Below, one piece after another: positions 8,428 to 16,991 of a stretch of 64,000 nt of DNA; positions within the stretch are counted from its first letter, which is position 1, and every line of letters begins with the position of its first letter. The stretch lies in assembly GCF_001426505.1 (NCBI RefSeq), contig NZ_LMEV01000012.1, forward strand, positions 97,812 to 161,811, given 5' to 3'. The notes below the pieces were generated by a model. The model saw only the letters and a program-made list of their open reading frames with translations, did not search any database and had not been told where the DNA came from. This DNA is from Variovorax sp. Root473. Its GTDB lineage: Bacteria > Pseudomonadota > Gammaproteobacteria > Burkholderiales > Burkholderiaceae_C. Both the position numbers and the translations under genes were made by a program.

Positions 8428-8916
8428 TCAGGCGCCATCGTCGTGCCGCGCCAGCACAGGCGTTCCATGCCGCGAAGCCAATTCCGGCTGACCATCAGGC
8501 GTGGCCCGCGCCCTGGCAAAGCAATCGACATCGGCCGGCAGGGCCACGCCGCTTTGTGCAGAACGCGTCCAGATGTGGCTCGTGAGTTCGACCACATTCG
8601 GATCGTCGTAGCACCCGCGCGAGATGGCTCGGACCTCGGGCCAGCGTTCGAAGGTCAGGCCCATCGTCGTGCCGCACGAGGGGCAGAAATGAACGAAGAC
8701 GCTCTTGTGGCTGCCGTCCGAGCGATGCGCGTACTGCCGCAGTTCGCCGTTGTTGAACTGCACGGCGTCCATCGGAAAGAGCGACTCGGCATAGAACGAC
8801 GTGCCGGTCATGCGCTGGCAGAAGGTGCAATGGCAGGCGAACGTGCGCATCGGCGGCTGGGTCGTTCGGAACCTGACCTTGCCGCAGAGGCAACCCCCTT
8901 CAAGTACAGCTGGCAT
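8428..8916 (-). CDS. GFA/CENP-V-fold zinc protein
   Basis: A 162-residue protein of the glutathione-dependent formaldehyde-activating (GFA) family. The zinc-binding cysteines are all visible: GGCLCGKVRF near the N-terminus, CHCTFCQRMTG at about residues 28-38, and CPSCGT at about residues 78-83. Only a few GFA proteins are proven S-hydroxymethylglutathione synthases, so the exact activity is uncertain. It is convergent with the LysR gene and not obviously linked to its neighbours. Confidence 0.85.
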   Translation of the reverse strand: MPAVLEGGCLCGKVRFRTTQPPMRTFACHCTFCQRMTGTSFYAESLFPMDAVQFNNGELRQYAHRSDGSHKSVFVHFCPSCGTTMGLTFERWPEVRAISRGCYDDPNVVELTSHIWTRSAQSGVALPADVDCFARARATPDGQPELASRHGTPVLARHDDGA

Positions 8917-8971
8917 ACGGCACCCGGAAAAAGATCGGATTCTGCCCCGACGGATCGGGCCGATACCGCGT

Positions 8972-9922
8972 TCAGGCCAGACCGAGTTCCTTGGCTTCAG
9001 CTTCGTAGTTCGGGTACGAGGCCTTCATCGTCGCGCCGTTGAGGATCATCTCGGCCACGAGCGTGCGCGACGGCATCTCGTACACCTGGGTGCGTATCCA
9101 CACGGACTCGGTGCGCGCGCTCTCGCTCAGCGCGATGATCTCGCGCTCCAGCTCGTAGTCCTGGTCGACGAAGAGCGGGCCCTTGATGAGGCGAATCTCC
9201 TGCCCGGCGAACAGGCCCACCGCGGGCTTGCGGCCGCTCAGTTGGGCCTCGGCGCTGGTGGCGCCGAGCAGCACGCTGATCATCTCGGTCGGAATGATCG
9301 CGCGGCCCCACGGCGAGCGCTGGCCGCCTTCGGGCGTGTACCAGTCGCAGGGCTCGGTGATGACCTTGAGCTTGTCGGCCAGCGTGAAGGGATAGTGGTC
9401 GCCCATGTGCTGGTCGAAGCCCATGCGGATATTCTCGACGACGGCGCCGCGCTGGCCCACGCGCAGGTCGCGGTTGATGACCGGTCCCTGGGGCGGGCGC
9501 AGCTTCGCGATGCGCTGGGGCAGCTCGTGCGGATGCTGCGACGCATCGCCCACCGACGCGGTGCCGGTCAGCACCGGCGTGCCGTCGGCCTTCTCGGCGC
9601 GCAGGCGAACGAAGGTGGCGCCGGGCGCGGGCAGCTCGACAAAGGCGCGCACCGATTCGCCCTCGACCACCATGTTCTGGTAGTGGGCGCTGATGCAGCC
9701 GGTCTCGAACCAGGCCTGGCCGAACACGTGGAACAGCAGCGGGTCGAACTGGCTGAAGTGCGTCGGCCCCTCGATTGGGCCGGCGCGCAGGCCCAGGGTT
9801 TCGGCCGTGGCGTCGTCGTGGATCGACTTGTGGTCGTCGTAGGTCTGGTCGGCCAGCATCTGGCGCGGCTGGCGCAGCGGGCCGCACAGGCCCAGGGCGG
9901 TGGTGGAGAAAGGCGAGGTCAT
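8972..9922 (-). CDS. Double-hotdog (MaoC-like) conserved protein
   Basis: A 316-residue protein. The N-terminal segment DHKSIHDDATAETLGLRAGPIEGPTHF resembles the substrate loop of MaoC/FAS1-type hydratases, and the length matches two hotdog folds in tandem; a second hotdog is probable from about residue 160 (GDHYPFTLADKLKV). It may act on an acyl-CoA as a hydratase or thioesterase, but the canonical D-x-x-x-x-H dyad is not unambiguous. It stands alone, divergent from the DUF4124 gene across 161 bp. Function unassigned. Confidence 0.6.
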   Translation of the reverse strand: MTSPFSTTALGLCGPLRQPRQMLADQTYDDHKSIHDDATAETLGLRAGPIEGPTHFSQFDPLLFHVFGQAWFETGCISAHYQNMVVEGESVRAFVELPAPGATFVRLRAEKADGTPVLTGTASVGDASQHPHELPQRIAKLRPPQGPVINRDLRVGQRGAVVENIRMGFDQHMGDHYPFTLADKLKVITEPCDWYTPEGGQRSPWGRAIIPTEMISVLLGATSAEAQLSGRKPAVGLFAGQEIRLIKGPLFVDQDYELEREIIALSESARTESVWIRTQVYEMPSRTLVAEMILNGATMKASYPNYEAEAKELGLA

Positions 9923-10083
9923 GGGTGGGGCTCCGTGTGTCCAGCGGCGGGCGTCAATCGAACGGACGATGATGGCAAAGTCCGCTGGGCGCGCCTGTCG
10001 CCTAGGGAACGTCTGGCTGCCGGATGCGGCGGCTCTTCTTTCGCTTGTTCGCGCGCCCGCGCACTGTTACAACCGGCGTCTCC

Positions 10084-10548
10084 ATGCGCTCGCCCACTTT
10101 TCTTTTCGTTTCGCTGCTCTGGCTCGTCGCGGCGGCACCGGCCGTGCAGGCAGAGGTGGTGCGCTGCACCGACGCCGACGGCCGCATCGTCTACACCGAC
10201 GGCGCCTGCCCGTCGGGCACCAGGCAGTCGCGCCAGCTGCGGATCGACGAGCCGCCGTCCGCACCGGCACGGGCGCCCGGCGAAGAGGCGGAGCCTCGCC
10301 GCCCCGCCTACGCGGCGCCGTCCGCACCGCCGCCGCCTGCGCCCTCGGGGCCGGCCATCATTCCGCGCTACCCAGTGGGCGAGGCGCCTGCTATCGATCC
10401 GGGGCCGACCTACATCTGGGATGGTGACCCGTACTACGGTGCGCCGCGCCCCGGCCATCACCGGCCGCCGCGTCCTTCGCGCGACCCCGGGCCGCCGCCC
10501 GGCCAGCGGCCGTGCAATCTCGCGGGAATCAAGCGCAACAACTGCTGA
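10084..10548 (+). CDS. DUF4124-domain secreted protein, proline-rich
   Basis: A 154-residue exported protein. The start is set at ATG 10084 because it gives a standard Sec signal (MRSPTFLFVSLLWLVAAAPA, VQA cleavage); an upstream in-frame ATG at 10024 would add an Arg-rich stretch. The mature N-terminus EVVRCTDADGRIVYTDGACP is a DUF4124 domain with its paired cysteines. The rest is Pro/Ala/Arg-rich and ends in CNLAGIKRNNC. It is probably a periplasmic or surface protein of unknown role. It may be cotranscribed with the RNase H gene 34 bp downstream. Confidence 0.75.
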   Translation: MRSPTFLFVSLLWLVAAAPAVQAEVVRCTDADGRIVYTDGACPSGTRQSRQLRIDEPPSAPARAPGEEAEPRRPAYAAPSAPPPPAPSGPAIIPRYPVGEAPAIDPGPTYIWDGDPYYGAPRPGHHRPPRPSRDPGPPPGQRPCNLAGIKRNNC

Positions 10549-10582
10549 GCGCGCTCGCCGCTTTCCTTCGCTTCTTTTTTTC

Positions 10583-11047
10583 ATGACCGTTGCCGCGCCG
10601 GAGCGCCTTCTTCCGTGGGTCGTCCACTGCGACGGCAGCGCCATGCCGAACCCGGGTCGCATGGGCATCGGCGTCGTCATCACCCAGCCCGACGGCACAC
10701 GCCACACCTTCTCGCAGGCCACGCACACGACAGGCTGCAACAACGAAGCCGAGCTGCGGGCGCTGACGCTCGCGCTGCGCGAGCTGCAGGCGCGCGGCGC
10801 TACGGCGGTGCAGGCCTACAGCGACAACAGTACGCTGGTCGAGCAGTTGAGCGGCGCTGCCGACGTGCGGCCGATCGTGCGCATGGCGCCGCTCTTCGAC
10901 GAGGCGCGCACGTTGCTGCAAGGCTTCGACGAGGCGCGCGTGCAATGGATTCCGCGCCATCGCAACGCCGAGGCCGACGCGCTCGCGCGGGCCGCGCTGG
11001 GCTTCGGGCCGAAGCCACCGCCCAAGGCGTGGAAGAAGCGGCGCTAG
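10583..11047 (+). CDS. Ribonuclease HI-family protein
   Basis: A 154-residue RNase H fold. The four carboxylates expected for the two-metal site are present: D17 (VVHCDGSAMPNPG), E57 (GCNNEAELRAL), D81 (AYSDNSTLVEQ) and D132 (IPRHRNAEADALA), with the conserved His at residue 126. It lacks the basic handle helix of E. coli RnhA and ends in a short Lys/Arg tail (AWKKRR), so it resembles the stand-alone RNase HI homologues found alongside true rnhA. It probably cleaves RNA in RNA-DNA hybrids. Confidence 0.85.
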   Translation: MTVAAPERLLPWVVHCDGSAMPNPGRMGIGVVITQPDGTRHTFSQATHTTGCNNEAELRALTLALRELQARGATAVQAYSDNSTLVEQLSGAADVRPIVRMAPLFDEARTLLQGFDEARVQWIPRHRNAEADALARAALGFGPKPPPKAWKKRR

Positions 11048-11111
11048 AAGCACCGGGTCGGGCAGGGCGGCAGGTTCTATCATTCGGGTCGATTCAGAAA
11101 CCCGTTTGCCC

Positions 11112-11366
11112 ATGACCGACGAAGCCACCTCCAAGCCCGCATTGCCCGATCACCTCTCGACCGATCCGCGCAGCCCGCACCACATTCCCGCCGTGTTCGA
11201 GCACCCGATCGGCATCCGCTTCAACGGCAAGGACCGCCTGGACGTCGAGGAATACTGCATCAGCGAAGGCTGGATCAAGGTGCCCGCCGGCCGCACGCTG
11301 GACCGCAAGGGCTATCCGCTGCTGATCAAGCTCAAGGGCGCTGTCGAGGTGTACTACCGCGACTGA
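11112..11366 (+). CDS. DUF3297-family protein
   Basis: An 84-residue acidic-to-neutral small protein matching the highly conserved DUF3297 family: SPHHIPAVFEHPIGIRFNGK, then DVEEYCISEGWIKV and KGYPLLIKLKG. The start is ATG 11112; a TTG two codons earlier is in frame but has no better context. A TATCAT hexamer about 30 bp upstream is a possible -10 element. The molecular role of the family is unknown. Confidence 0.85.
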   Translation: MTDEATSKPALPDHLSTDPRSPHHIPAVFEHPIGIRFNGKDRLDVEEYCISEGWIKVPAGRTLDRKGYPLLIKLKGAVEVYYRD

Positions 11367-11390
11367 CGCCTGGGGGCGCCTTGCCCTCTC

Positions 11391-12428
11391 TCAACGCCAC
11401 TGAAGCAGCAGAGACCACGGCTGCCGGCTCATGTGGCGATCGACGCACGCCGCGCTGCCCGTCGTGCAGCCTTCGAGCAGATAGCTCGGGTCCAGCAGCC
11501 GCGTGCCGGGTGCGAAGGCCAGGCGCCGCAGCGTGACCGACTGCAGCACGTTGCCGCCGACGGCGTCGAAGCCCGCATCGTCCACGCCCACCACCACGTC
11601 GCAGTGCATCGGAAACGCAGCGCCGCCCGTGGGGCGGCCGGCGAGCGCCTCGCCGATCGTGGCGAAACGGTCGAGCGACGCACTGCGCGCGCCGCGTGCA
11701 TGGCAGACCAGATCGCCCGGGCGCGGCGACGTGCGCATCAGGTCGCAGGCGCGCAGGGCCTGCGGGTTTGCGCGGCCCGCCGCCTCGTCGATGCCGGCCT
11801 TCCATGCGGCGCCGGCGTAGTCGACGTGGGCCTCGGAAAAGACGAACTCGTCGGCGCCGAGCCCGGCCTCGCGTGCGACCCAGCTGATGAATGCAGCGGA
11901 CCAGGGCGTGTCGATCACCGCGACGCGCTGCAGGGCCGTTTCGATGGCGCGCTGGTCCGACGAATCCAGCCCCTGGTCCGGACCGACGCCCAGGCCTTGC
12001 AGGCGCGCCGCGCTGGCCTGGTTCAGCGCCTCGGTCAGCAACGTACGGTCGGCCGCGCGCAGCGCGCCGAAGCGCACGAGCGACGGCAGCCGCGCGTTCG
12101 ACGGATCGACCGCGCGCCAGTAGCGCAGCACGCGTTGCCATGCGGGCAGCGCACCGGCCGGATAGCGCGTGTCTTCCGCTTCCGAATAGCCGGACTCGGT
12201 GAGCCGGCCTTCGGCGTCCATCGTCTGGCTGCCGAAGGCGGTGTGTTCTTGCCGGGCCAGCGCCGCCATCGCGAGGGCACGCGGCGATGGCGGAATGTGA
12301 GAGGCCGTGGCAAGACAGCCGGCGGCAGCCGATGCGAAGGTGGGCGCTGCAACCCACGCCAGAACCACGCACAACGTGCGCGTGGCGCGACGCAGCGTGT
12401 GTCTGTGAGCGCAGGGCGGTGGCGGCAT
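11391..12428 (-). CDS. DUF2272-family secreted protein
   Basis: A 345-residue exported protein. A signal-like hydrophobic segment (TLCVVLAWVAAPTFASAAAG) follows a basic N-terminus. The C-terminal two-thirds matches DUF2272, a probable amidase-like/NlpC-type fold: TPWSAAFISWVAREAG, then SPRPGDLVCHARG and HCDVVVGVDD. This gives a Ser/Cys-His-rich arrangement reminiscent of CHAP peptidases, but no catalytic triad is proven. It probably acts in the periplasm. It is divergent from the esterase gene, with 90 bp between the starts. Confidence 0.75.
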   Translation of the reverse strand: MPPPPCAHRHTLRRATRTLCVVLAWVAAPTFASAAAGCLATASHIPPSPRALAMAALARQEHTAFGSQTMDAEGRLTESGYSEAEDTRYPAGALPAWQRVLRYWRAVDPSNARLPSLVRFGALRAADRTLLTEALNQASAARLQGLGVGPDQGLDSSDQRAIETALQRVAVIDTPWSAAFISWVAREAGLGADEFVFSEAHVDYAGAAWKAGIDEAAGRANPQALRACDLMRTSPRPGDLVCHARGARSASLDRFATIGEALAGRPTGGAAFPMHCDVVVGVDDAGFDAVGGNVLQSVTLRRLAFAPGTRLLDPSYLLEGCTTGSAACVDRHMSRQPWSLLLQWR

Positions 12429-12518
12429 GTGGGGCGAGCATAGCGGGACGCTGCAGCGGGCAAGCAGAATGCGGGGCGCTCCCTGAAGCGCCGGGCCGTC
12501 CGGCGCAGGCGCTGCACC

Positions 12519-13520
12519 GTGAAGCTCAAGAACATCCTGCTGTCGGTCCTCGGCGTTGTCACTGGCCTCATCGTCGCGAGCTACGCCGCGTTCCAGTGGA
12601 GCCCGTGGCCGTCGGCGCTGATGATCCGCTACGCCTTCGGCAAGGGCTCGGACGCCGCATCGCAGTCGCTGCAAAAGCACGTGCCGCCCGGTATCGCGGC
12701 GGTGCTCGACCAGCACTACGACGAGGGCGATGCGGATGCCTACCTCGATGTGTTCCGGCCGGCCTCGGCGGGCGTCCGGCCGTTGCCCACCATCGTGTGG
12801 GTGCACGGCGGCGCCTGGGTTTCGGGCCATCGGCGCGACGTCGCCAACTACGCGCGCGTGCTGGCGGGGCAGGGCTTCACCGTGGTGGCCGCCGGTTATT
12901 CGATTGCGCCCGGCCAGGGTTATCCGGTGCCGGTGCGGCAGGTGAATTCGGCGCTGGGCTATCTCGTGCGCGAGGCCGCGAGGCTCGGCGTGGACCCGAC
13001 GCGGCTCGTGCTGGCCGGCGACTCGGCGGGCGCGCACATCGTCGCGCAGGTCGCGAATGCCGTGGCCGTGCCCAGTTATGCGAAAGCCGTCGGCCTTGCG
13101 CCGGTCATCGCGCGCGAGCAACTGCGCGGCTTGCTGCTGCATTGCGGTGCGTACGACGCGGCGCAGGCAAAGCTCGACGGCGCGTTCGGCAGCTTCCTGC
13201 GGACCGTGTTCTGGTCATATAGCGGCAGCAAGGACTTCCAGCATGCGCCGGCCTTCGAGACCGCGTCGGTGCGTCGTTATGTGACCGAAGCTTTTCCGCC
13301 GTCGTTCATCACCGCGGGCAACGGCGATCCGCTCGAAGGGCAGTCGCGGTCGATGGCTGAAACGCTGATGGCGAAGGGCGTGCAGGTCGACAGCCTGTTC
13401 TTCCCCGCAGACCAGACGCCCGCACTGCCGCACGAGTACCAGTTCAATCTCGACGATGCGCCGGGGCGGCTGGCGCTGGAGCGCTCGCTGCAGTTTCTCC
13501 GGCGTGTCACGGCACCGTAG
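12519..13520 (+). CDS. Membrane-anchored alpha/beta hydrolase (HSL-type esterase)
   Basis: A 333-residue protein that starts at GTG 12519. An N-terminal hydrophobic helix (residues about 5-26) would anchor it to the inner membrane or act as a signal. The alpha/beta-hydrolase core has the oxyanion HGGAW (96-100), the nucleophile S169 in GDSAG, an acid in NGDPLEG and His in LPHEY, the pattern of hormone-sensitive-lipase/acetyl-esterase proteins. The substrate is unknown. It ends convergently with the short hypothetical gene at 13526. Confidence 0.85.
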   Translation: MKLKNILLSVLGVVTGLIVASYAAFQWSPWPSALMIRYAFGKGSDAASQSLQKHVPPGIAAVLDQHYDEGDADAYLDVFRPASAGVRPLPTIVWVHGGAWVSGHRRDVANYARVLAGQGFTVVAAGYSIAPGQGYPVPVRQVNSALGYLVREAARLGVDPTRLVLAGDSAGAHIVAQVANAVAVPSYAKAVGLAPVIAREQLRGLLLHCGAYDAAQAKLDGAFGSFLRTVFWSYSGSKDFQHAPAFETASVRRYVTEAFPPSFITAGNGDPLEGQSRSMAETLMAKGVQVDSLFFPADQTPALPHEYQFNLDDAPGRLALERSLQFLRRVTAP

Positions 13521-13525
13521 CCGCG

Positions 13526-13810
13526 TCAGCCCTGGGGCTTGCTCGGCAGGTCGCCTTCGCGCAGCTTGCGGCCGACCCACATCAGGCCGGTTTCGTAGTC
13601 GGCGCTGCCGACCTGCACGCCGCCGACGGTGCGCAGCGCGCCCGTGCCGTCATCGGTGGCCGGGCCTTCGCCCGTGAGGTCGCCGGGGACGAGCAGGCGG
13701 CCGTCTTTCAGGAAGTCGGCAATGCGCAACTGGCGCATGCCGCGGCCCCAATGCCAATGCTGCTTGAGGTCGAAGGATTTCGGCGATGACGCGGGTTTGG
13801 ATTTCTTCAC
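13526..13810 (-). CDS. Conserved hypothetical protein
   Basis: A 94-residue protein from GTG 13810 (VKKSKPASSPKSFDLKQHWH...). A longer version from ATG 13876 exists, but that ATG lies inside the T-run of the tRNA-Lys terminator, so the internal GTG is preferred. A basic N-terminus leads to WHWGRGMRQLRIADFLKDGR and GLMWVGRKLREGD. No domain is recognised. It ends convergently 5 bp from the esterase gene. Confidence 0.5.
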   Translation of the reverse strand: MKKSKPASSPKSFDLKQHWHWGRGMRQLRIADFLKDGRLLVPGDLTGEGPATDDGTGALRTVGGVQVGSADYETGLMWVGRKLREGDLPSKPQG

Positions 13811-13873
13811 GGGATGTCGGGGAAGGCTTGCGAACGGAAGCGTTGGCGCAGGCAAACGTACAAGCGAACGCAC

Positions 13874-13911
13874 CATGAAAAAAGCCTGCTACCTTGTGGG
13901 TAGCAGGCTTT
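13874..13911 (-). terminator. Intrinsic terminator of tRNA-Lys
   Basis: A 13-bp stem (13881-13893 with 13899-13911) closes a 5-nt loop. On the minus strand it is followed directly by a run of T residues (TTTTTCATGG). It lies 23 bp after the tRNA-Lys 3' end, so it is the tRNA's Rho-independent terminator. Confidence 0.85.
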
Positions 13912-13933
13912 CCAGCGTTGCCGCGATGTTGGT

Positions 13934-14009
13934 TGGTGGGCCCTGAGTGACTCGAACACTCGACCTACGGATTAAGAGTCCGCTGCTCTACCAACTGAGC
14001 TAAGAGCCC
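13934..14009 (-). tRNA. tRNA-Lys (anticodon CTT)
   Basis: A 76-nt cloverleaf including an encoded CCA (13934-13936). The acceptor GGGCTCT pairs with AGGGCCC with one wobble pair, the D-arm is TAGCTCAGTTGGTAGAGCA, and the anticodon loop reads CTCTTAA with anticodon CTT (reads AAG). The T-loop is TTCGAGT. The gene has its own promoter and terminator. Confidence 0.95.
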
Positions 14010-14048
14010 TTGCTTTGAAAACCGTTAGTGTTTTCTGGCAAGACCACG

Positions 14049-14077
14049 AGTATATACCAATCTTTTTGGCACTTCAA
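14049..14077 (-). promoter_or_regulatory. Sigma-70 promoter of tRNA-Lys
   Basis: On the minus strand, TTGAAG (14077-14072) and TATACT (14054-14049) are separated by exactly 17 bp, close to the consensus. The predicted start, about 7 bp after the -10 element, would leave a leader of about 33 nt before the mature tRNA end at 14009. Confidence 0.75.
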
Positions 14078-14158
14078 AAACTTTCTGCACATTTGTACGT
14101 CGGCGTTAGGATGCCCGACCGTCGGGGCATGGCCCCGCCCCTATCCGAGGAGTTTTCG

Positions 14159-14866
14159 ATGAGCGATGCAAGCAATACCCCCCACGTCGTGATCACCGGC
14201 GCCGCGGGCGCACTGGGCCGGGCCGTGGCCCAGCACTTTCTCGACCAGGGCGCGCGGCTCGCGCTGGTCGACCACCACGCCGGCCGCCTGGCCGACGTCT
14301 TTCCGGGCCTGGACAACTCGCAGCACCTGCTGCTCGCCGGCGACGTGACCTCGGCACCCGACATGGCCGCGCTCACCGGCCAGGTGCTGCAGGCCTTCGG
14401 CCGCGTCGATGCGCTGGTGCACATCGCCGGCGGCTTCGAGATGGGCGAGGCGACGCACGCGCTCACGCGCGAGAGCTGGGACCGGATGATGAACCTCAAC
14501 GCCTGGTCTTTCGTCGCCGTGACGCAGGCCGTGTTGCCTTCGATGATCGAGCGCCGCGCGGGCCGCATCGTCGCGGTGACGGCCAAGGTGGCGGCGCGCG
14601 GCCTGCCGGCCATGGCGGCCTACATCGCATCGAAAAGCGCGCTGCAGCGGCTGGTGGAATCGATGGCGGCCGAGGCCGCGCCGCACGGCGTGAACATCAA
14701 CAGCGTGGCGCCCAGCGTGCTCGACACGCCGGCCAACCGCCAGGCGATGCCCGACGCGAACCCGGCCGAGTGGGTGTCGACCTCGGTCGCGGCGCAGACC
14801 ATCGGCTTCCTGGCATCGTCGGGCGCTGCGGCATTGCACGGCCAGCACCTGACGCTCGACGCCTGA
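14159..14866 (+). CDS. SDR-family oxidoreductase
   Basis: A 235-residue classical short-chain dehydrogenase/reductase. The Rossmann motif is TGAAGALG (about residues 14-21), the acidic NAD-selective residue follows in LALVDHHAG, and the central motif is HIAGG. The catalytic Tyr/Lys pair is YIASK; the usual upstream Ser is replaced by Thr in VAVTAKVAARG. The C-terminus GQHLTLDA matches SDR ends. The RBS GAGGAG lies 7 nt before ATG. Substrate unknown. Confidence 0.85.
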   Translation: MSDASNTPHVVITGAAGALGRAVAQHFLDQGARLALVDHHAGRLADVFPGLDNSQHLLLAGDVTSAPDMAALTGQVLQAFGRVDALVHIAGGFEMGEATHALTRESWDRMMNLNAWSFVAVTQAVLPSMIERRAGRIVAVTAKVAARGLPAMAAYIASKSALQRLVESMAAEAAPHGVNINSVAPSVLDTPANRQAMPDANPAEWVSTSVAAQTIGFLASSGAAALHGQHLTLDA

Positions 14867-14898
14867 CATTTCCCGGCGGCAGCGCACAGCTGCAAATG

Positions 14899-14930
14899 AA
14901 AAAGGCCTTGGCAATCGCCAAGGCCTTTTT
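14899..14930. terminator. Bidirectional intrinsic terminator
   Basis: A 14-bp perfect stem (14899-14912 with 14917-14930) closes a 4-nt loop, with A-runs on the left arm and T-runs on the right. It can terminate both the SDR gene on the plus strand and tRNA-Ala on the minus strand. Confidence 0.85.
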
Positions 14931-14941
14931 GCTGGGTCGGT

Positions 14942-15017
<76 letters not shown>

Positions 15018-15030
15018 CAACACGCCCCGC

Positions 15031-15036
15031 ATTTTA
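15031..15036 (-). promoter_or_regulatory. Possible -10 element of tRNA-Ala
   Basis: The minus strand reads TAAAAT 14 bp upstream of the mature tRNA 5' end. No good -35 hexamer is seen at 16-18 bp, so this is tentative. Confidence 0.35.
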
Positions 15037-15106
15037 TCGAGCCGCGCGTTTCCATGCACGCGGTCGTGCCAAGATGCGCGCCGGAAAAACAAGGAGCAAG
15101 CATCGC

Positions 15107-15973
15107 ATGGACGCGCACGACCCCGCCTGGCTGGAAGGCATGTACAACAACCTGGCGCGGGTGAAGGACCACCCCGCGTACTTCGCGCGCTGGGCCCGCG
15201 ATTCCGCCGCGACGCGCGACACGCTGCCGTGTCGCATCGATGTGCCTTACGGCACCGGCCCGAACGAAACGCTCGACGTCTTTCCGGCGCCCGTGCCCGA
15301 TGCGCCGGTGCTGGTCTTCATCCATGGCGGCTACTGGCGCGCCATGGACAAGAAGGACCATTCGTTCATCAGCCCCGCTTTCCATGACCGCGGCATCTGC
15401 GTGGTGCAGCCCAATTACGCCCTGTGCCCGGGCCCGGTCGACCAGCCGGTGACGGTGCCGGGCATCCTGCTGCAGATGGTGCGGGCGCTTGAATGGACCT
15501 GGCGCCATGTGGCGAGCTATGGCGGCGACCCGTCGCGCATCACCGTCGCCGGGCACTCCGCGGGCGGCCACATGGCGGCGGCGCTGCTGGCCTGCGACTG
15601 GAAGGCGGTGGCGCCCGATCTGCCCGCGCAGCTGGTGCGCAATGCGCTGTCGGTCTCGGGGCTGTTCGATCTGCGGCCGCTGCAGCGCACGCCGTTCCTC
15701 GCGCACACGCTGAAGCTCACCGATGCCGACGCGCGGCGCGCAAGCCCGGCGCTGTGGCCCGCGCCGGCGCGCGGCCAGCTCTATGCGGCGGTGGGGGGCA
15801 ACGAGAGCGCCGAGTTCCTGCGCCACAACGCGATGATCCGCGAGGCCTGGGGCCGCCACACGGTGCCGGTGTGCGAGGTGCTGCCGGGGCTGGACCACTT
15901 CGGCGTGGTCGATGCGCTGGCCGATCCGGCGCACGCGCTGCACCGCTACGCAGTGAAGTTGCTCGAGGCCTGA
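15107..15973 (+). CDS. Alpha/beta hydrolase, arylformamidase-like
   Basis: A 288-residue hydrolase. The oxyanion loop HGGYWR (73-78), the nucleophile S151 in GHSAGGH and the His in GLDHFGV are arranged as in kynurenine-formamidase-like esterases of the alpha/beta fold. ATG 15107 was chosen because AAGGAG precedes it at the right distance; an upstream in-frame ATG (15074) has none. The real substrate may be any small ester or formamide, since no kynurenine gene is adjacent. It is convergent with guaC. Confidence 0.8.
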   Translation: MDAHDPAWLEGMYNNLARVKDHPAYFARWARDSAATRDTLPCRIDVPYGTGPNETLDVFPAPVPDAPVLVFIHGGYWRAMDKKDHSFISPAFHDRGICVVQPNYALCPGPVDQPVTVPGILLQMVRALEWTWRHVASYGGDPSRITVAGHSAGGHMAAALLACDWKAVAPDLPAQLVRNALSVSGLFDLRPLQRTPFLAHTLKLTDADARRASPALWPAPARGQLYAAVGGNESAEFLRHNAMIREAWGRHTVPVCEVLPGLDHFGVVDALADPAHALHRYAVKLLEA

Positions 15974-16009
15974 AGGAAAAAGAAAAGACGGGCGGACAGG
16001 CCGCCCGTC
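15973..16009 (-). terminator. Intrinsic terminator of guaC
   Basis: A 9-bp G/C-rich stem (GACGGGCGG 15987-15995 with CCGCCCGTC 16001-16009). On the minus strand it is followed by a T/C-rich tract (CTTTTCTTTTTCCT), as expected for termination of guaC. Confidence 0.75.
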
Positions 16010-16013
16010 GCGC

Positions 16014-16991
16014 TCACATCAGCAGGTGTTCGCCGGCGTTGTCGCCGCCCAGCGTGACGTAGTTGACCTTGCGGATGTCCATCAGCGTGCGGCCGCCCGC
16101 GTAGCTGATCGAGCTCTGCACGTCCTGCTCCATCTCGACCAGCGTGTCGGCCAGCCTGCCCTTGATGGGCTCGAGGATGCGCTTGCCTTCGACGTGCTTG
16201 TACTCGCCCTTGTTGAAGTCGCTGGCCGAGCCGTAGTACTCCTTGAAGAGCGTGCCGTCGACGCCGACCGTCTTGCCCGGCGACTCTTCGTGGCCCGCGA
16301 ACAGCGAGCCGATCATGACCATCGACGCGCCGAAGCGGATGCTCTTGGCGATGTCGCCGTGGTCGCGGATGCCGCCGTCGGCAATGATCGGCTTGGTGGC
16401 CACGCGCGCGCACCACTTGAGCGCCGACAGTTGCCAGCCGCCCGTGCCGAAGCCGGTCTTGAGCTTGGTGATGCACACCTTGCCTGGGCCGATGCCGACC
16501 TTGGTGGCGTCGGCGCCCCAGTTCTCCAGGTCGATCACGGCTTCGGGCGTGCCCACGTTGCCGGCGATCACGAACGACTTGGGCAGCTTGGCCTTCAGGT
16601 AGCCGATCATGTTCTTCACGCTGTCGGCATGGCCGTGCGCGATGTCGATCGTGATGTATTCGGGCACGAGGCCCTGCGCGACCATCTGGTCGACCGTGTC
16701 GTAGTCGGGCTTCTTCACGCCCAGCGAAATCGAGGCGAACACGCCCTGGCCCTGCATGTCCTTCACGAACTGGACGTTGTCCAGGTCGAAGCGGTGCATC
16801 ACGTAGAAGTAGCCGTTCTGTGCGAGCCACAGGCAGATCGACTCGTCGACCACCGTTTTCATGTTGGCAGGCACCACCGGCAGGCGGAAGGTGCGCTCGC
16901 CCAGCGTGACGCTGGCGTCGCATTCCGAGCGGCTTTCCACGCGGCATTTGCGCGGCAGCAGCAGGATGTTGTCGTAATCGAAGATTTGCAT
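16014..16991 (-). CDS. guaC: GMP reductase
   Basis: A 325-residue IMPDH/GMPR-family barrel that reduces GMP to IMP with NADPH. The catalytic Cys173 lies in [11 protein letters not shown], followed by [10 protein letters not shown]. The phosphate loop is [20 protein letters not shown], and the flap contains [18 protein letters not shown]. There is no CBS pair, which separates it from IMP dehydrogenase. Length and the FGTGGWQ motif fit the shorter GuaC subgroup (about 325 residues, as in Firmicutes) better than the 347-residue E. coli enzyme. Monocistronic, with its own terminator. Confidence 0.9.
   Translation of the reverse strand: MQIFDYDNILLLPRKCRVESRSECDASVTLGERTFRLPVVPANMKTVVDESICLWLAQNGYFYVMHRFDLDNVQFVKDMQGQGVFASISLGVKKPDYDTVDQMVAQGLVPEYITIDIAHGHADSVKNMIGYLKAKLPKSFVIAGNVGTPEAVIDLENWGADATKVGIGPGKVCITKLKTGFGTGGWQLSALKWCARVATKPIIADGGIRDHGDIAKSIRFGASMVMIGSLFAGHEESPGKTVGVDGTLFKEYYGSASDFNKGEYKHVEGKRILEPIKGRLADTLVEMEQDVQSSISYAGGRTLMDIRKVNYVTLGGDNAGEHLLM

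Noticed and set aside
8801..10582. Long plus-strand frame continuing upstream into the RNase HI gene
   Set aside because: Only the part from ATG 10583 has a domain; the upstream part is antisense to the GFA and double-hotdog genes.
13811..13876. Upstream ATG extension of the hypothetical gene at 13526
   Set aside because: The ATG falls in the T-run of the tRNA-Lys terminator, and the extra residues look non-coding.
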